Shown piece by piece: positions 1 through 6,889 of a stretch of DNA of 14,786 bases (its first letter is position 1; every line of letters begins with the position of its first letter). The notes under the pieces were generated by a model that made no database searches, was not told where the DNA came from, and was given only the letters and a program-made list of their open reading frames with translations. A program made the translations under genes and the position numbers. Source of the DNA: JAYFNU01 sp034933305 (GTDB lineage Bacteria > Bacillota > Clostridia > Oscillospirales > Ruminococcaceae); contig JAYFNU010000013.1 of the NCBI GenBank assembly GCA_034933305.1, positions 1-14,786 of the forward strand, in the 5' to 3' direction.

Positions 1-995
1 GCGGCGAAGCGACGCAGGGCAACTACGCCGTCACGTATGCGACGGGCACCCTGACGATCACGGCGGCGAACACGCTGACCGTGACGGGCGTCGACGGCAG
101 CAAGGTCTACGACGGCGCGGCGCTGAGCACGACGGCGACGACGAACGTCACCGCCGGCACGACGATCGAGTACAAGGTCGGCGCAGGCGAATGGACGACG
201 ACGGCTCCGTCGATCACGGATGTCAGCAGCGTCACGGTGAGCGTCCGCGCGACGAACCCGAACTACACCACGGCGACGGGCAGTTACACGCTGACGGTCA
301 CGCCGAAGGCCGTGACGGTCACGGCGAACAATAAGACGAAGGTCTACGGCGCGGCGGATCCGACATTTGACGCGGCGGTCACGGGCCTTCTGGGCAGTGA
401 CACGGTCGACTACGCGCTCAACCGTGAACCGGGCAACAATGTCGGCACCTACACGATCACGCCGAGCGGCGAAGCGACGCAGGGCAACTACGCCGTCACG
501 TATGCGACGGGCACCCTGACGATCACGGCGGCGAACACGCTGACCGTGACGGGCGTCGACGGCAGCAAGGTCTACGACGGCGCGGCGCTGAGCACGACGG
601 CGACGGCGAACGTCACCGACGGCACGACGATCGAGTACAAGGTCGGCGCAGGCGCATGGACGGCGACGGCTCCGTCGATCACGGATGTCGGCAGCGTCAC
701 GGTGAGCGTCCGCGCGACGAACCCGAACTACACCACGGCGACAGGCAGCTACACGCTGGCGGTCACGCCGAAGGCCGTGACGGTCACGGCGAACAACAAG
801 ACGAAGGTCTACGGCGCGGCGGATCCGACATTTGACGCGGCGGTCACGGGCCTTCTGGGCAGCGACACGGTCGACTACGCGCTCAACCGCGCGCCGGGCA
901 ACAATGTCGGCAGCTACACGATCACGCCGAGCGGCGCGGCGACGCAGGGCAACTACGCCGTCACGTACGCGACGGGCACCCTGACGATCACGGCG
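1..995 (+). repeat. 465-bp tandem repeat (YDG + MBG supermodule)
   Basis: Base 1 aligns with base 466 and base 931: the stretch 1-465 is repeated almost identically at 466-930, and 931-995 starts a third copy before the array changes. Each 465-bp unit encodes 155 residues, an 80-residue YDG-like unit plus a 75-residue MBG unit. The few differences seen are mostly single-base changes (for example around 135-150 versus 600-615). The window begins inside a unit, so the true copy number is not known. Confidence 0.9.
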
Positions 996-2543
996 AAGGC
1001 CGTGACGGTCACGGCGAACGACAAGACGAAGGTTTACGGCGAGACGGATCCGGCGCTGGATGCGGCGGTCGCGGGCCTTCTGGGCGAAGACACGGTCGAC
1101 TACGCGCTCAACCGCGCGCCGGGCAACGACGTCGGCAGCTACACGATCACGCCGAGCGGCGCGGCGACGCAGGGCAACTACACCGTCACCTACGCGACGG
1201 GCACCCTGACGATCACGCCGAAGGCTGTGACGGTCACGGCGAACGACAAGACGAAGACCTACGGTGTTTCCGATCCGACATTTGACGCGACGGTCGCGGG
1301 GCTTGTCGGCAGCGACAAACTCACCTACGCGTTCAACCGCACGCCGGGCGAGAGCGTCGGCAGCTACACGATCACGCCGAGCGGCGAAGCGACGCAGGGC
1401 AACTACACCGTCACGTATGCGGCGGGCACCCTGACGATCACGCGGGCGACCCTCATCGTTCGGGCCGACAACAAGGATAAACAGCCCAACATGGCCGATC
1501 CGACACTCACATGGTCGATGACGGGCATCGGCAGCGGCGATACGCAGGAAGCGCTCAACACGCTGCTCGGGATCACGATCTCCCGCGCGCCGGGCGAAAG
1601 CCTCGGCAGCTATCCGATCACGGTCACCGGCGAGACTGAGACGCAGAACTACATCGTCACCTATGTGCCGGGCACGCTGAAGATTTCCATGACGTACTAC
1701 CGCGTGCGCTACCTCGACTGGGACGGCAGAGCGGTCTACGACAACAGCTATCTGGGTCTCGGCAGCGTCGTCGCAATCCCCGGCAGTCCTGCCCGTGCGG
1801 ATTACCGCTTCACGGGCTGGGCGTTCGAGAGCGGCATCGCACTTGCAGCAAACGGCGCTTGCCGCGGCAACGCGACCTATCGCGCGACCTACGTGCCGCT
1901 TACGGTCCCGACCACCGCTTACACGGTGCGCTTCGAGGACTATGACGGAACGCTCATCAGCGAGAAGGATTACGCTCTCGGCGACAAGGCGGTCTATCCG
2001 TCGGATCCCACGCGCAGCGACTTCGACTTCACCGGCTGGGAGTATTACAGCGGTGTCTCGCTCGGCGCGGGTGACACGGTGCGCGGCGATGTGACCTACA
2101 GAGCGGCTTACACCGCTTCGACGACCACCATCACCGAGCCGCAGACCCCGCAGGCCGCGCGCTCCGCATGGGCGCTGCTCAACCTTATCCTGACGATCGT
2201 CACGGCGCTCATCTCGGTCATCCTGCTCGTCGGCTACTTCGGAAAGAAGGACAAGGACGAGAAGGACGAGAAGAAGGCCGCGGTCAAGGCAAAGAAGGAC
2301 GAGGACAAGGACGATACAAAGCGCAAGGGCGGCTGGAGGCTTTCGAGCCTCGTTCCCACCGTCGGCGCGATCGTCGCGTTCATCCTCACCGAAAACATGA
2401 AGAACCCGATGGTCTTCACGGATAAGTGGACGCTGCTCATGGCCGTCATCGCGATCATCCAGGTCGTCGTGGCGTTCCTGAGCAAGAAGAGCAACAAGGA
2501 CGACGATGAAGACAAGGGCAAGGCCGCTGCGGCCAAGGCCTGA
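1..2543 (+). CDS. Repeat-rich surface protein (YDG/MBG and InlB-type repeats) with C-terminal membrane tail, 5' partial
   Basis: The reading frame is open from the left edge (first full codon at base 3), so the N-terminus and any signal peptide are missing; the GTG at 81 lies inside a repeat and is not the start. Order of parts: end of an MBG unit (1-65), YDG-like unit (66-305), MBG (306-530), YDG (531-770), three MBG units (771-1445), a divergent MBG-like unit (1446-1688), then two InlB/Flg_new-type repeats with FTGW cores (1689-2120). A Pro/Thr linker follows, then a hydrophobic helix (about 2163-2240), a Lys/Asp/Glu-rich stretch, two more hydrophobic segments (about 2346-2390 and 2427-2484) and a charged end. 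MBG and InlB repeats are known from extracellular adhesin-like proteins, so a cell-surface stalk or binding role is inferred. There is no LPXTG motif; anchoring appears to be by the helices. The ligand is unknown. Confidence 0.9.
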   Translation, partial: GEATQGNYAVTYATGTLTITAANTLTVTGVDGSKVYDGAALSTTATTNVTAGTTIEYKVGAGEWTTTAPSITDVSSVTVSVRATNPNYTTATGSYTLTVTPKAVTVTANNKTKVYGAADPTFDAAVTGLLGSDTVDYALNREPGNNVGTYTITPSGEATQGNYAVTYATGTLTITAANTLTVTGVDGSKVYDGAALSTTATANVTDGTTIEYKVGAGAWTATAPSITDVGSVTVSVRATNPNYTTATGSYTLAVTPKAVTVTANNKTKVYGAADPTFDAAVTGLLGSDTVDYALNRAPGNNVGSYTITPSGAATQGNYAVTYATGTLTITAKAVTVTANDKTKVYGETDPALDAAVAGLLGEDTVDYALNRAPGNDVGSYTITPSGAATQGNYTVTYATGTLTITPKAVTVTANDKTKTYGVSDPTFDATVAGLVGSDKLTYAFNRTPGESVGSYTITPSGEATQGNYTVTYAAGTLTITRATLIVRADNKDKQPNMADPTLTWSMTGIGSGDTQEALNTLLGITISRAPGESLGSYPITVTGETETQNYIVTYVPGTLKISMTYYRVRYLDWDGRAVYDNSYLGLGSVVAIPGSPARADYRFTGWAFESGIALAANGACRGNATYRATYVPLTVPTTAYTVRFEDYDGTLISEKDYALGDKAVYPSDPTRSDFDFTGWEYYSGVSLGAGDTVRGDVTYRAAYTASTTTITEPQTPQAARSAWALLNLILTIVTALISVILLVGYFGKKDKDEKDEKKAAVKAKKDEDKDDTKRKGGWRLSSLVPTVGAIVAFILTENMKNPMVFTDKWTLLMAVIAIIQVVVAFLSKKSNKDDDEDKGKAAAAKA
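771..1688 (+). repeat. 225-bp MBG repeat array
   Basis: Units beginning with the codons for Lys-Ala-Val-Thr-Val start at 771, 996 and 1221, exactly 225 bp (75 residues) apart. A related but more diverged and slightly longer unit starts near 1446. Each contains a V-Y-G near the start, a DY/TYALNR-like middle, a SYTITPSG strand, and ends in GTLTIT. The same unit occurs once more at 306-530. Similarity falls toward the 3' end of the array, as is common when older edge repeats escape homogenisation. Confidence 0.88.
1689..2120 (+). repeat. Two InlB B-type (Listeria-Bacteroides) repeats
   Basis: Two related segments of about 70 residues begin YRVRYLDWDG (near 1695) and YTVRFEDYDG (near 1920). Each has the strand 'VRF/YxDxDG', a 'YPxxPxRxDFxFTGW' turn and a closing 'G(N/D)xTYRAxY' strand. 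This is the Flg_new/InlB B-repeat pattern known from Gram-positive surface proteins. At the DNA level the two copies are diverged, unlike the MBG array before them. Confidence 0.8.
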
Positions 2544-2566
2544 CGTTTTCAAAGGCAAAACAACAG

Positions 2567-2596
2567 CAAGAGGCCTCCGGCGACGGAGGCCTCTTG
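2567..2596 (+). terminator. Strong hairpin after the surface protein gene
   Basis: A perfect 13-bp stem (2567-2579 with 2584-2596) encloses a 4-base loop, starting 23 bases after the stop codon. The plus-strand 3' flank has only a weak T content (TTGTGT). The minus strand has a better T-rich tail (CTGTTGTTTTG), so the hairpin may act in both directions. Its position makes it the likely terminator of the upstream gene. Confidence 0.75.
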
Positions 2597-2711
2597 TGTA
2601 AAGAAGCGGACGGCGACAAAACACGCGCAAAAACGCCGTCCCGGAGCGTTACGATAGGACAGGGCGAACCGCGCGCGGGCCACAGTAAAAAGAGCGGGGA
2701 AGCAATTATTT

Positions 2712-4943
2712 ATGTCGCTGACCAACGGGCAGAAGCCGAATCCGGAAGAGATCACGCGCTTCACGAGGGATATCCTGACGGCCCTTGCAGGGCAGGGGGA
2801 TCTCGCGCTGTTCCGCGTGCAGCCGTATCCCGACATCCGTGTCGTCTGCGCCGGCGAGCGGCTGTGCCGCTTGCTGGGCTATCTCGACGAGGAGGAATTC
2901 CTTTGCAGGACCGGCGGCGCTGCTGCCGCCTGTGTCAACGGGGAGGACCTCGAGGCGGCGCGCAGACAGCTGGCAGCCGCCGCGCCGGAAAAGAGCGCTT
3001 CCTTTGAGCTTCGCCTGCTGACAAAGACCGGCGACGTCCGCTGGGCGCACTGTATCTGTGCGCCGCGCGCGGCGCACGACGGCGAGCTCGCGGGCATGCT
3101 CGTGGATATGACGCAGAGCCGTCAGGCGGAGCTCGCGCTGCGCGCGCGGGACGGGGATTACGCCGTCCTCGCTCGACAGTGCGGGCGCAGCGTGCTGCGC
3201 TGCTATGTGCAGACGGGCGACGTCGAGGTCCTCTATGACGGCGGCAGCCATTACGGCTGGACGCTGACCATCGACAACCGCGCGGAGACGGCGCTGCGCG
3301 CCGGCATCGTCGCGGACGACAGCGTCAAGGCCTTCCGGCGCTTTTACAAGGCGATCCGCGCGGGCGAGCCGTCGGGCGCCTGCGACGTCCGCATGCGCCG
3401 GGAGGACGGCGAGTTCCGCTGGTATCATGCGGATTTCACGATGGTGTCCGACGCCGCCGGCGCGCCCGCCTACGCGATCGTCTCGAGCTACGACAATACG
3501 CAGCAGCTCGAACGGGAGCTCGCCTACAGCCAGTGGCAGAAGGCCGTCGCCGCCATGATGGCGGACAGCTATCTTTATGTCGAGCTCAACCTCACGCAGC
3601 TGCATGTCGAGCGCGCCGAAGGGCTCGATCGGCTGCACCTGCGCGCGGACGCCCGGGACGATTACGCCGCCCTGCTCAAGGAGGGGATCGACCGGTACGT
3701 CCTCAAAAAGGACCGCGCGCACGTGCGGGAATTTCTGGAGCGCGACCGGCTCGTCCGCCTGTTCGCTTCCGGCGTTTCGGAGGACAGCCTTGAATTCCGC
3801 GCGGTGGTGGAGGAACGGGCGCCGTGGTTCCGCGTCAGCGTGCAGATGGCGAAATACCCCTATGCGGATGAGATCAAATCCATCCTCGTTTTTGAAAATA
3901 TCGACGGGATGCGCGGCGAGCTCGAACGGCTCGCGCGGGCGGCCTCCCGCGATTCCCTCACCAACCTGCTCAACCGCAGCGCCGCGCAGAAGCAGATCGG
4001 CGACGCGCTGCTGTCGGGGGGATCCGACGATCTGATCGCCCTGTATATCGTCGATCTCGACAACTTCAAGCTTGTCAACGACCGGCTCGGGCATCAGGCC
4101 GGCGACAGGATCCTGCAGCAGACGGCGGGCATCATCAGCGACGCTTTCCGCGCGTCGGACATCGTCGGGCGGCTGGGCGGCGATGAATTCATCGTCTGCA
4201 TGGCGCGCGGCGCCGCGCACGGCATCGCCGAGAAGAAGGCGGCCGCGCTGTGCGACGCGCTGCAGCTCGCCGTGGGCGGCAGCGGCGGCGTCATGCTGTC
4301 CGCGAGCGTCGGCGTGTGCCTCATGATGCGCTCACAGGCAACGTTCGACGAGCTCTATACCCGCGCCGATCGCGCGCTGTACGAGGCGAAGAAGGCGGGC
4401 AAGAGCGGTTACCGCATCGCCTGCGATCAGACGCCCGCCAGGGCGCCGAAGGCCGAGGACACCATGTCGAGCGCCGTGCAGCTCAAGGCGCTGCTCCAGT
4501 ATATGGACGCGGGCGTCGTGCTGCTCGAGATCGGCGACGTCATCCGGCAGATCTACGTCAGCCCGAGCTACTGCAGGATGATGGGCTGCGATTACGAGAG
4601 CTACGAGACGCCGCGCCTGCTCGGCGAGGTGATGATCCACCCCGACGACATGGAGGATTTCGAGGACGCGCTGCGCCGCGGCGCAAAGGAGCGCGAGGTC
4701 GTCGACTGCGTGCTGCGCAATTCGCTGACGGGGAACAAGTGGTACTGGCGGCATGTGCGCGCGGTGCCCATCCCCTACGAGGGGAGCAGCAATCCGGTCA
4801 TGATCTGCGTCATCACCGACATCACCGAGATCAAGCGGACGGAGGGCCGCCTGCGCGAGACGAGCTATCGCCTTGCGCGCAAAAACGGCGAGCTCGAGGA
4901 ACTGCTCGCGCACAGGGAAGACAGCAAGCAGACCGATAGCTGA
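2712..4943 (+). CDS. Multi-PAS diguanylate cyclase (GGDEF)
   Basis: A 743-residue protein predicted to make cyclic di-GMP from two GTP in response to signals sensed by PAS domains. Visible parts: PAS-like regions at about residues 30-135, 160-265 and 285-400, a GGDEF domain at about 411-572, and a further PAS with a typical C-terminal boundary at about 590-710, ending in a short charged helix. The GGDEF domain starts with DSLTNLLNR (414-422). The catalytic GGDEF motif is intact at 489-493, and an RxxD product-inhibition site (RASD, 480-483) lies exactly five residues before it. No EAL or HD-GYP domain and no transmembrane helix is seen, so it is probably cytoplasmic. Start: the ATG at 2712 has GGGGA 11 bases upstream, a rather long spacing. 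It is flanked by terminators and so looks monocistronic. A PAS domain after the GGDEF is unusual. Confidence 0.93.
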   Translation: MSLTNGQKPNPEEITRFTRDILTALAGQGDLALFRVQPYPDIRVVCAGERLCRLLGYLDEEEFLCRTGGAAAACVNGEDLEAARRQLAAAAPEKSASFELRLLTKTGDVRWAHCICAPRAAHDGELAGMLVDMTQSRQAELALRARDGDYAVLARQCGRSVLRCYVQTGDVEVLYDGGSHYGWTLTIDNRAETALRAGIVADDSVKAFRRFYKAIRAGEPSGACDVRMRREDGEFRWYHADFTMVSDAAGAPAYAIVSSYDNTQQLERELAYSQWQKAVAAMMADSYLYVELNLTQLHVERAEGLDRLHLRADARDDYAALLKEGIDRYVLKKDRAHVREFLERDRLVRLFASGVSEDSLEFRAVVEERAPWFRVSVQMAKYPYADEIKSILVFENIDGMRGELERLARAASRDSLTNLLNRSAAQKQIGDALLSGGSDDLIALYIVDLDNFKLVNDRLGHQAGDRILQQTAGIISDAFRASDIVGRLGGDEFIVCMARGAAHGIAEKKAAALCDALQLAVGGSGGVMLSASVGVCLMMRSQATFDELYTRADRALYEAKKAGKSGYRIACDQTPARAPKAEDTMSSAVQLKALLQYMDAGVVLLEIGDVIRQIYVSPSYCRMMGCDYESYETPRLLGEVMIHPDDMEDFEDALRRGAKEREVVDCVLRNSLTGNKWYWRHVRAVPIPYEGSSNPVMICVITDITEIKRTEGRLRETSYRLARKNGELEELLAHREDSKQTDS

Positions 4944-4946
4944 AGC

Positions 4947-4976
4947 AACGCCGCCGGGCGCACCGGCGGCGTTTTT
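4947..4976 (+). terminator. Intrinsic terminator of the diguanylate cyclase gene
   Basis: An 11-bp perfect GC-rich stem (4947-4957 with 4963-4973) with loop GCGCA runs into a T-tract (4972-4976). It begins three bases after the TGA stop. This is a textbook rho-independent terminator. Confidence 0.92.
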
Positions 4977-4996
4977 ATGCGCGCACCGGCGGCCTG

Positions 4997-5025
4997 TTTG
5001 CAGCGGCGGCGCGGTATGGTATAAT
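4997..5025 (+). promoter_or_regulatory. Extended -10 sigma-A-type promoter for the corA unit
   Basis: A perfect TATAAT lies at 5020-5025 and is preceded by TGG (5017-5019), giving the TGnTATAAT extended -10 form. A weak -35 match, TTTGCA, lies at 4997-5002 with 17-bp spacing. Transcription should begin near 5032, giving a leader of only about 30 bases before the start codon, too short for a riboswitch of the M-box type. Confidence 0.8.
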
Positions 5026-5046
5026 CTTTGCAGACAAACACGGGAC

Positions 5047-5053
5047 GGGGAGG
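5047..5053 (+). promoter_or_regulatory. Ribosome binding site that favours the GTG start at 5061
   Basis: GGGGAGG ends one base before the ATG at 5055, too close to serve it, but is 7 bases from the in-frame GTG at 5061. The GTG is therefore the more likely initiation codon. Confidence 0.65.
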
Positions 5054-5060
5054 TATGCGC

Positions 5061-5963
5061 GTGAAGTATTATGAGATCGGCGAGCGGCTGACGGCCGCCC
5101 AGCAAAGACCGGACGGCGCGTCGCCGTGCGCACAGGTCTGCACGACGCGGGAGTGGAGCCAGTGCCCCGAAGCGGAGGCGTTCTGCGCGCTGCGGCCGCT
5201 CGCGCGGGAGCATTTTACGAAAGTCGACACCTATCCGGACTATCTCGCGGGCACGCTGGTCGCCGCGGACAAGAAGGACCAGCGCATGCACAAAGCGGCG
5301 TTTTACATCACGTCGGGCCGGCTGTACCTCGTCTGTGACGACGACAGCGCCGCGCAGCTGCTCGACAAGCTCGCCGAGACGCGGCAGTGGAAAACGCCGT
5401 CCGCCGTCATGACGCTTTTTTCGATGCTCAACGAGCTCATCGACGACGACATGGAATACCTCGAGGGCATCGAGGACAAGCTCGGCGGGATGGAGGAAGC
5501 GGTGCTGGATCACCGGCTGCGGGATTTCAACAAGGAGCTGCTCGGCATCCGCAAGGAGCTGCTGCTGCGCGCGCGGTTCTATGCGCAGCTGCAGGGGCTC
5601 GCGCAGGAGTTCGAGGAGGACGAAAGCGAGCTGTTCACCGAAAACGCCCGCCGGCAGTTCCATCTGCTGGGCGACCGCGCGGCGCGCCGCGAGAGCTATT
5701 GCCAGGCGCTGCGGGAATACTGCGTGCAGATCCGCGACGTCTACCAGGCGCACGTCGATCTCATGCAGAACAATACGATGAAGGTTCTGACCGTCGTCGC
5801 GACCATTTTCATGCCGCTCACGCTCATCGTGGGATGGTACGGCATGAATTTCTCCAATATGCCCGAGCTCGAATGGGAGTACGGCTACCCCTTCGTCATC
5901 GGCTCGAGCCTGCTCGTCACGTTCGTGACGATCTGGTGGTTCAAAAAGAAAAATATGCTGTGA
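5061..5963 (+). CDS. corA: CorA-family magnesium/divalent cation transport protein
   Basis: About 300 residues, the usual length of a CorA-type channel for Mg2+ or related divalent cations, which works as a homopentamer in the membrane. The long N-terminal part is soluble and helix-rich, with many acidic residues in the predicted stalk (EDKLGGMEE and following). The C-terminus has two transmembrane helices, and the first ends in the diagnostic GMN motif within WYGMNF (5835-5852). The basic tail KKKNML follows helix two. GTG at 5061 is chosen from the ribosome-binding-site spacing; ATG at 5055 would add two residues, and a TTG at 5028 lies before the predicted transcription start. The N-terminus holds four cysteines within about 20 residues. 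The next gene begins 11 bases after the stop and probably shares the promoter. Specificity for Mg2+ versus Co2+, Ni2+ or Zn2+ cannot be told. Confidence 0.93.
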   Translation: MKYYEIGERLTAAQQRPDGASPCAQVCTTREWSQCPEAEAFCALRPLAREHFTKVDTYPDYLAGTLVAADKKDQRMHKAAFYITSGRLYLVCDDDSAAQLLDKLAETRQWKTPSAVMTLFSMLNELIDDDMEYLEGIEDKLGGMEEAVLDHRLRDFNKELLGIRKELLLRARFYAQLQGLAQEFEEDESELFTENARRQFHLLGDRAARRESYCQALREYCVQIRDVYQAHVDLMQNNTMKVLTVVATIFMPLTLIVGWYGMNFSNMPELEWEYGYPFVIGSSLLVTFVTIWWFKKKNML

Positions 5964-5967
5964 GGGG
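5962..5967 (+). promoter_or_regulatory. Ribosome binding site for the TTG-started Pr6Pr gene
   Basis: GAGGGG overlaps the corA stop codon and lies 7 bases before TTG at 5975. No ATG or GTG start exists in this frame before the first membrane helix, so this site decides the start. Confidence 0.65.
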
Positions 5968-5974
5968 CGATCAT

Positions 5975-6643
5975 TTGAGGATCCGGTGCAAACCGCTGTC
6001 TGTTCTGTTTAAAGGGGCCATTGCGCTCATCGGCACCGCCTGTCTGCTCGTGCAGATGGGGCTGCTGCGCGGGGAATTCAGCCTCGCGCCCATGCGCTAT
6101 TTCACGCTGCTGAGCAATCTTCTGTGCGTCATTTACAGCGCGTGCGCGGCGGTATGGCTGCTGCGGGACCCGCGCCGCGGCGGGGATGAGGTCTTCTGCC
6201 CGGCGCTCAAGGGCATTCAGCTCATGGGCATCACGGTCACGGGCCTCATCGCGCATTTCCTGCTGGCCGGGAATTTCACGATGGGCGGGCCGGACGCGCT
6301 CGCCATCCGTGGGCTGCACTATGTCGTGCCCGTCCTCGTGCTGCTCGACTGGCTGCTGTTCGACCGCAAGGGCTGGATGAAGCCGCTTTCCCCGCTGCTG
6401 TGGACGGTCTTTCCGCTCGCCTATTTCGCGCTCGCGCTCATCGCCGGCGCCGCGCGCCTCAGCGATTTCGGCGGCTCGCGCTATCCCTATCCCTTTATCG
6501 ACGTCGACGCGCGCGGTCTTCCGGCCGTGCTGCTGACCGCCGCCGTGCTCCTTGCTTTTTTCATCGCGCTCGGCTACGGATTCTATTTTGCCGACCGGGC
6601 GCTTGCGCGCGCCGCGCGCCGGCGCGACGAAAAGTCCGCCTGA
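5975..6643 (+). CDS. Pr6Pr-like six-helix integral membrane protein
   Basis: A 222-residue polytopic membrane protein with about six hydrophobic helices: near residues 10-29, 37-60, 78-97, 107-127, 138-157 and 182-208. Motifs that I recognise from the bacterial Pr6Pr group (related to FAR-17a/AIG1-like proteins) are RYFTLLSNLL at the start of helix two, LHYVVPVLVLLDWLLF in the fourth, and the loop YPYPFIDVDARG before the last helix. The biochemical role of bacterial members is not established; eukaryotic relatives include fatty-acid ester hydrolases, which should not be transferred without evidence. TTG at 5975 is the start best supported by a ribosome binding site; the first in-frame ATG would remove helix one. 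It follows corA by 11 bases and ends before a bidirectional terminator, so it is likely cotranscribed with corA. Confidence 0.82.
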   Translation: MRIRCKPLSVLFKGAIALIGTACLLVQMGLLRGEFSLAPMRYFTLLSNLLCVIYSACAAVWLLRDPRRGGDEVFCPALKGIQLMGITVTGLIAHFLLAGNFTMGGPDALAIRGLHYVVPVLVLLDWLLFDRKGWMKPLSPLLWTVFPLAYFALALIAGAARLSDFGGSRYPYPFIDVDARGLPAVLLTAAVLLAFFIALGYGFYFADRALARAARRRDEKSA

Positions 6644-6889
6644 CGCGATCCGGCGCCGCGCGCCGGCCGGTCGAGACACATCCGGCCTCCGCCGAAAAGC
6701 GCACGCCGCGGACAGAAAAACTCCCGCCTGCATCGATGCAGGCGGGAGTTTCTTTGTAAAAAATGCGCCGCGAAGCTGCGGAGCGGCGGCGGGGGACAGC
6801 GCTTGCGGCGAGCGGCGATCCGCCGCGGCGATTTTTGCGCGCCGCCGTTTTCCTCCGGGACGGAAATATACAAAATGTATTAAAAGGTA
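6644..6889. other. Intergenic region between convergent transcription units
   Basis: This is the longest gene-free stretch. It holds a small GC hairpin (6650-6656 with 6660-6666), the large palindromic terminator, and a GC-rich run with repeated GCGGCG/CGCCGC elements including a stem at 6812-6817/6821-6826 followed by T5. Near 6866-6900 there is a short AT-rich island with a weak dyad (ATAC...GTAT). No ORF with a credible start and ribosome binding site was seen. Confidence 0.6.
6718..6755. terminator. Bidirectional terminator, 34-bp perfect palindrome
   Basis: Bases 6718-6751 form a perfect inverted repeat centred at 6734/6735 (effective loop TCGA). On the plus strand it is followed by TTTCTTT. 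On the minus strand the stem is followed by TTTTT, so it can end both the corA-Pr6Pr unit and the convergent minus-strand operon. The minus-strand T-tract is the better of the two. Confidence 0.9.

Noticed and set aside
81..83. GTG at 81 as the start of the surface protein.
   Set aside because: It lies inside a repeat unit that is identical at 546, the frame is open upstream to the edge, and there is no ribosome binding site.
2650..2704. A leader segment containing ACAGGGCGAACC upstream of the diguanylate cyclase gene, recalling the conserved core of the c-di-GMP-I (GEMM) riboswitch.
   Set aside because: The second conserved segment (ACGCAAAGCC-like), a proper P2 loop and the P3 stem are not visible, and the following bases fold differently. 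A covariance-model search would be decisive; a clear hit to the c-di-GMP-I model would overturn this.
2706..4220. A 504-codon minus-strand open frame opposite the diguanylate cyclase, and a similar 473-codon frame at 4332-5753.
   Set aside because: Both are opposite proteins with recognisable domains and cross known terminators or promoters. Their composition is that of a GC-driven shadow frame.
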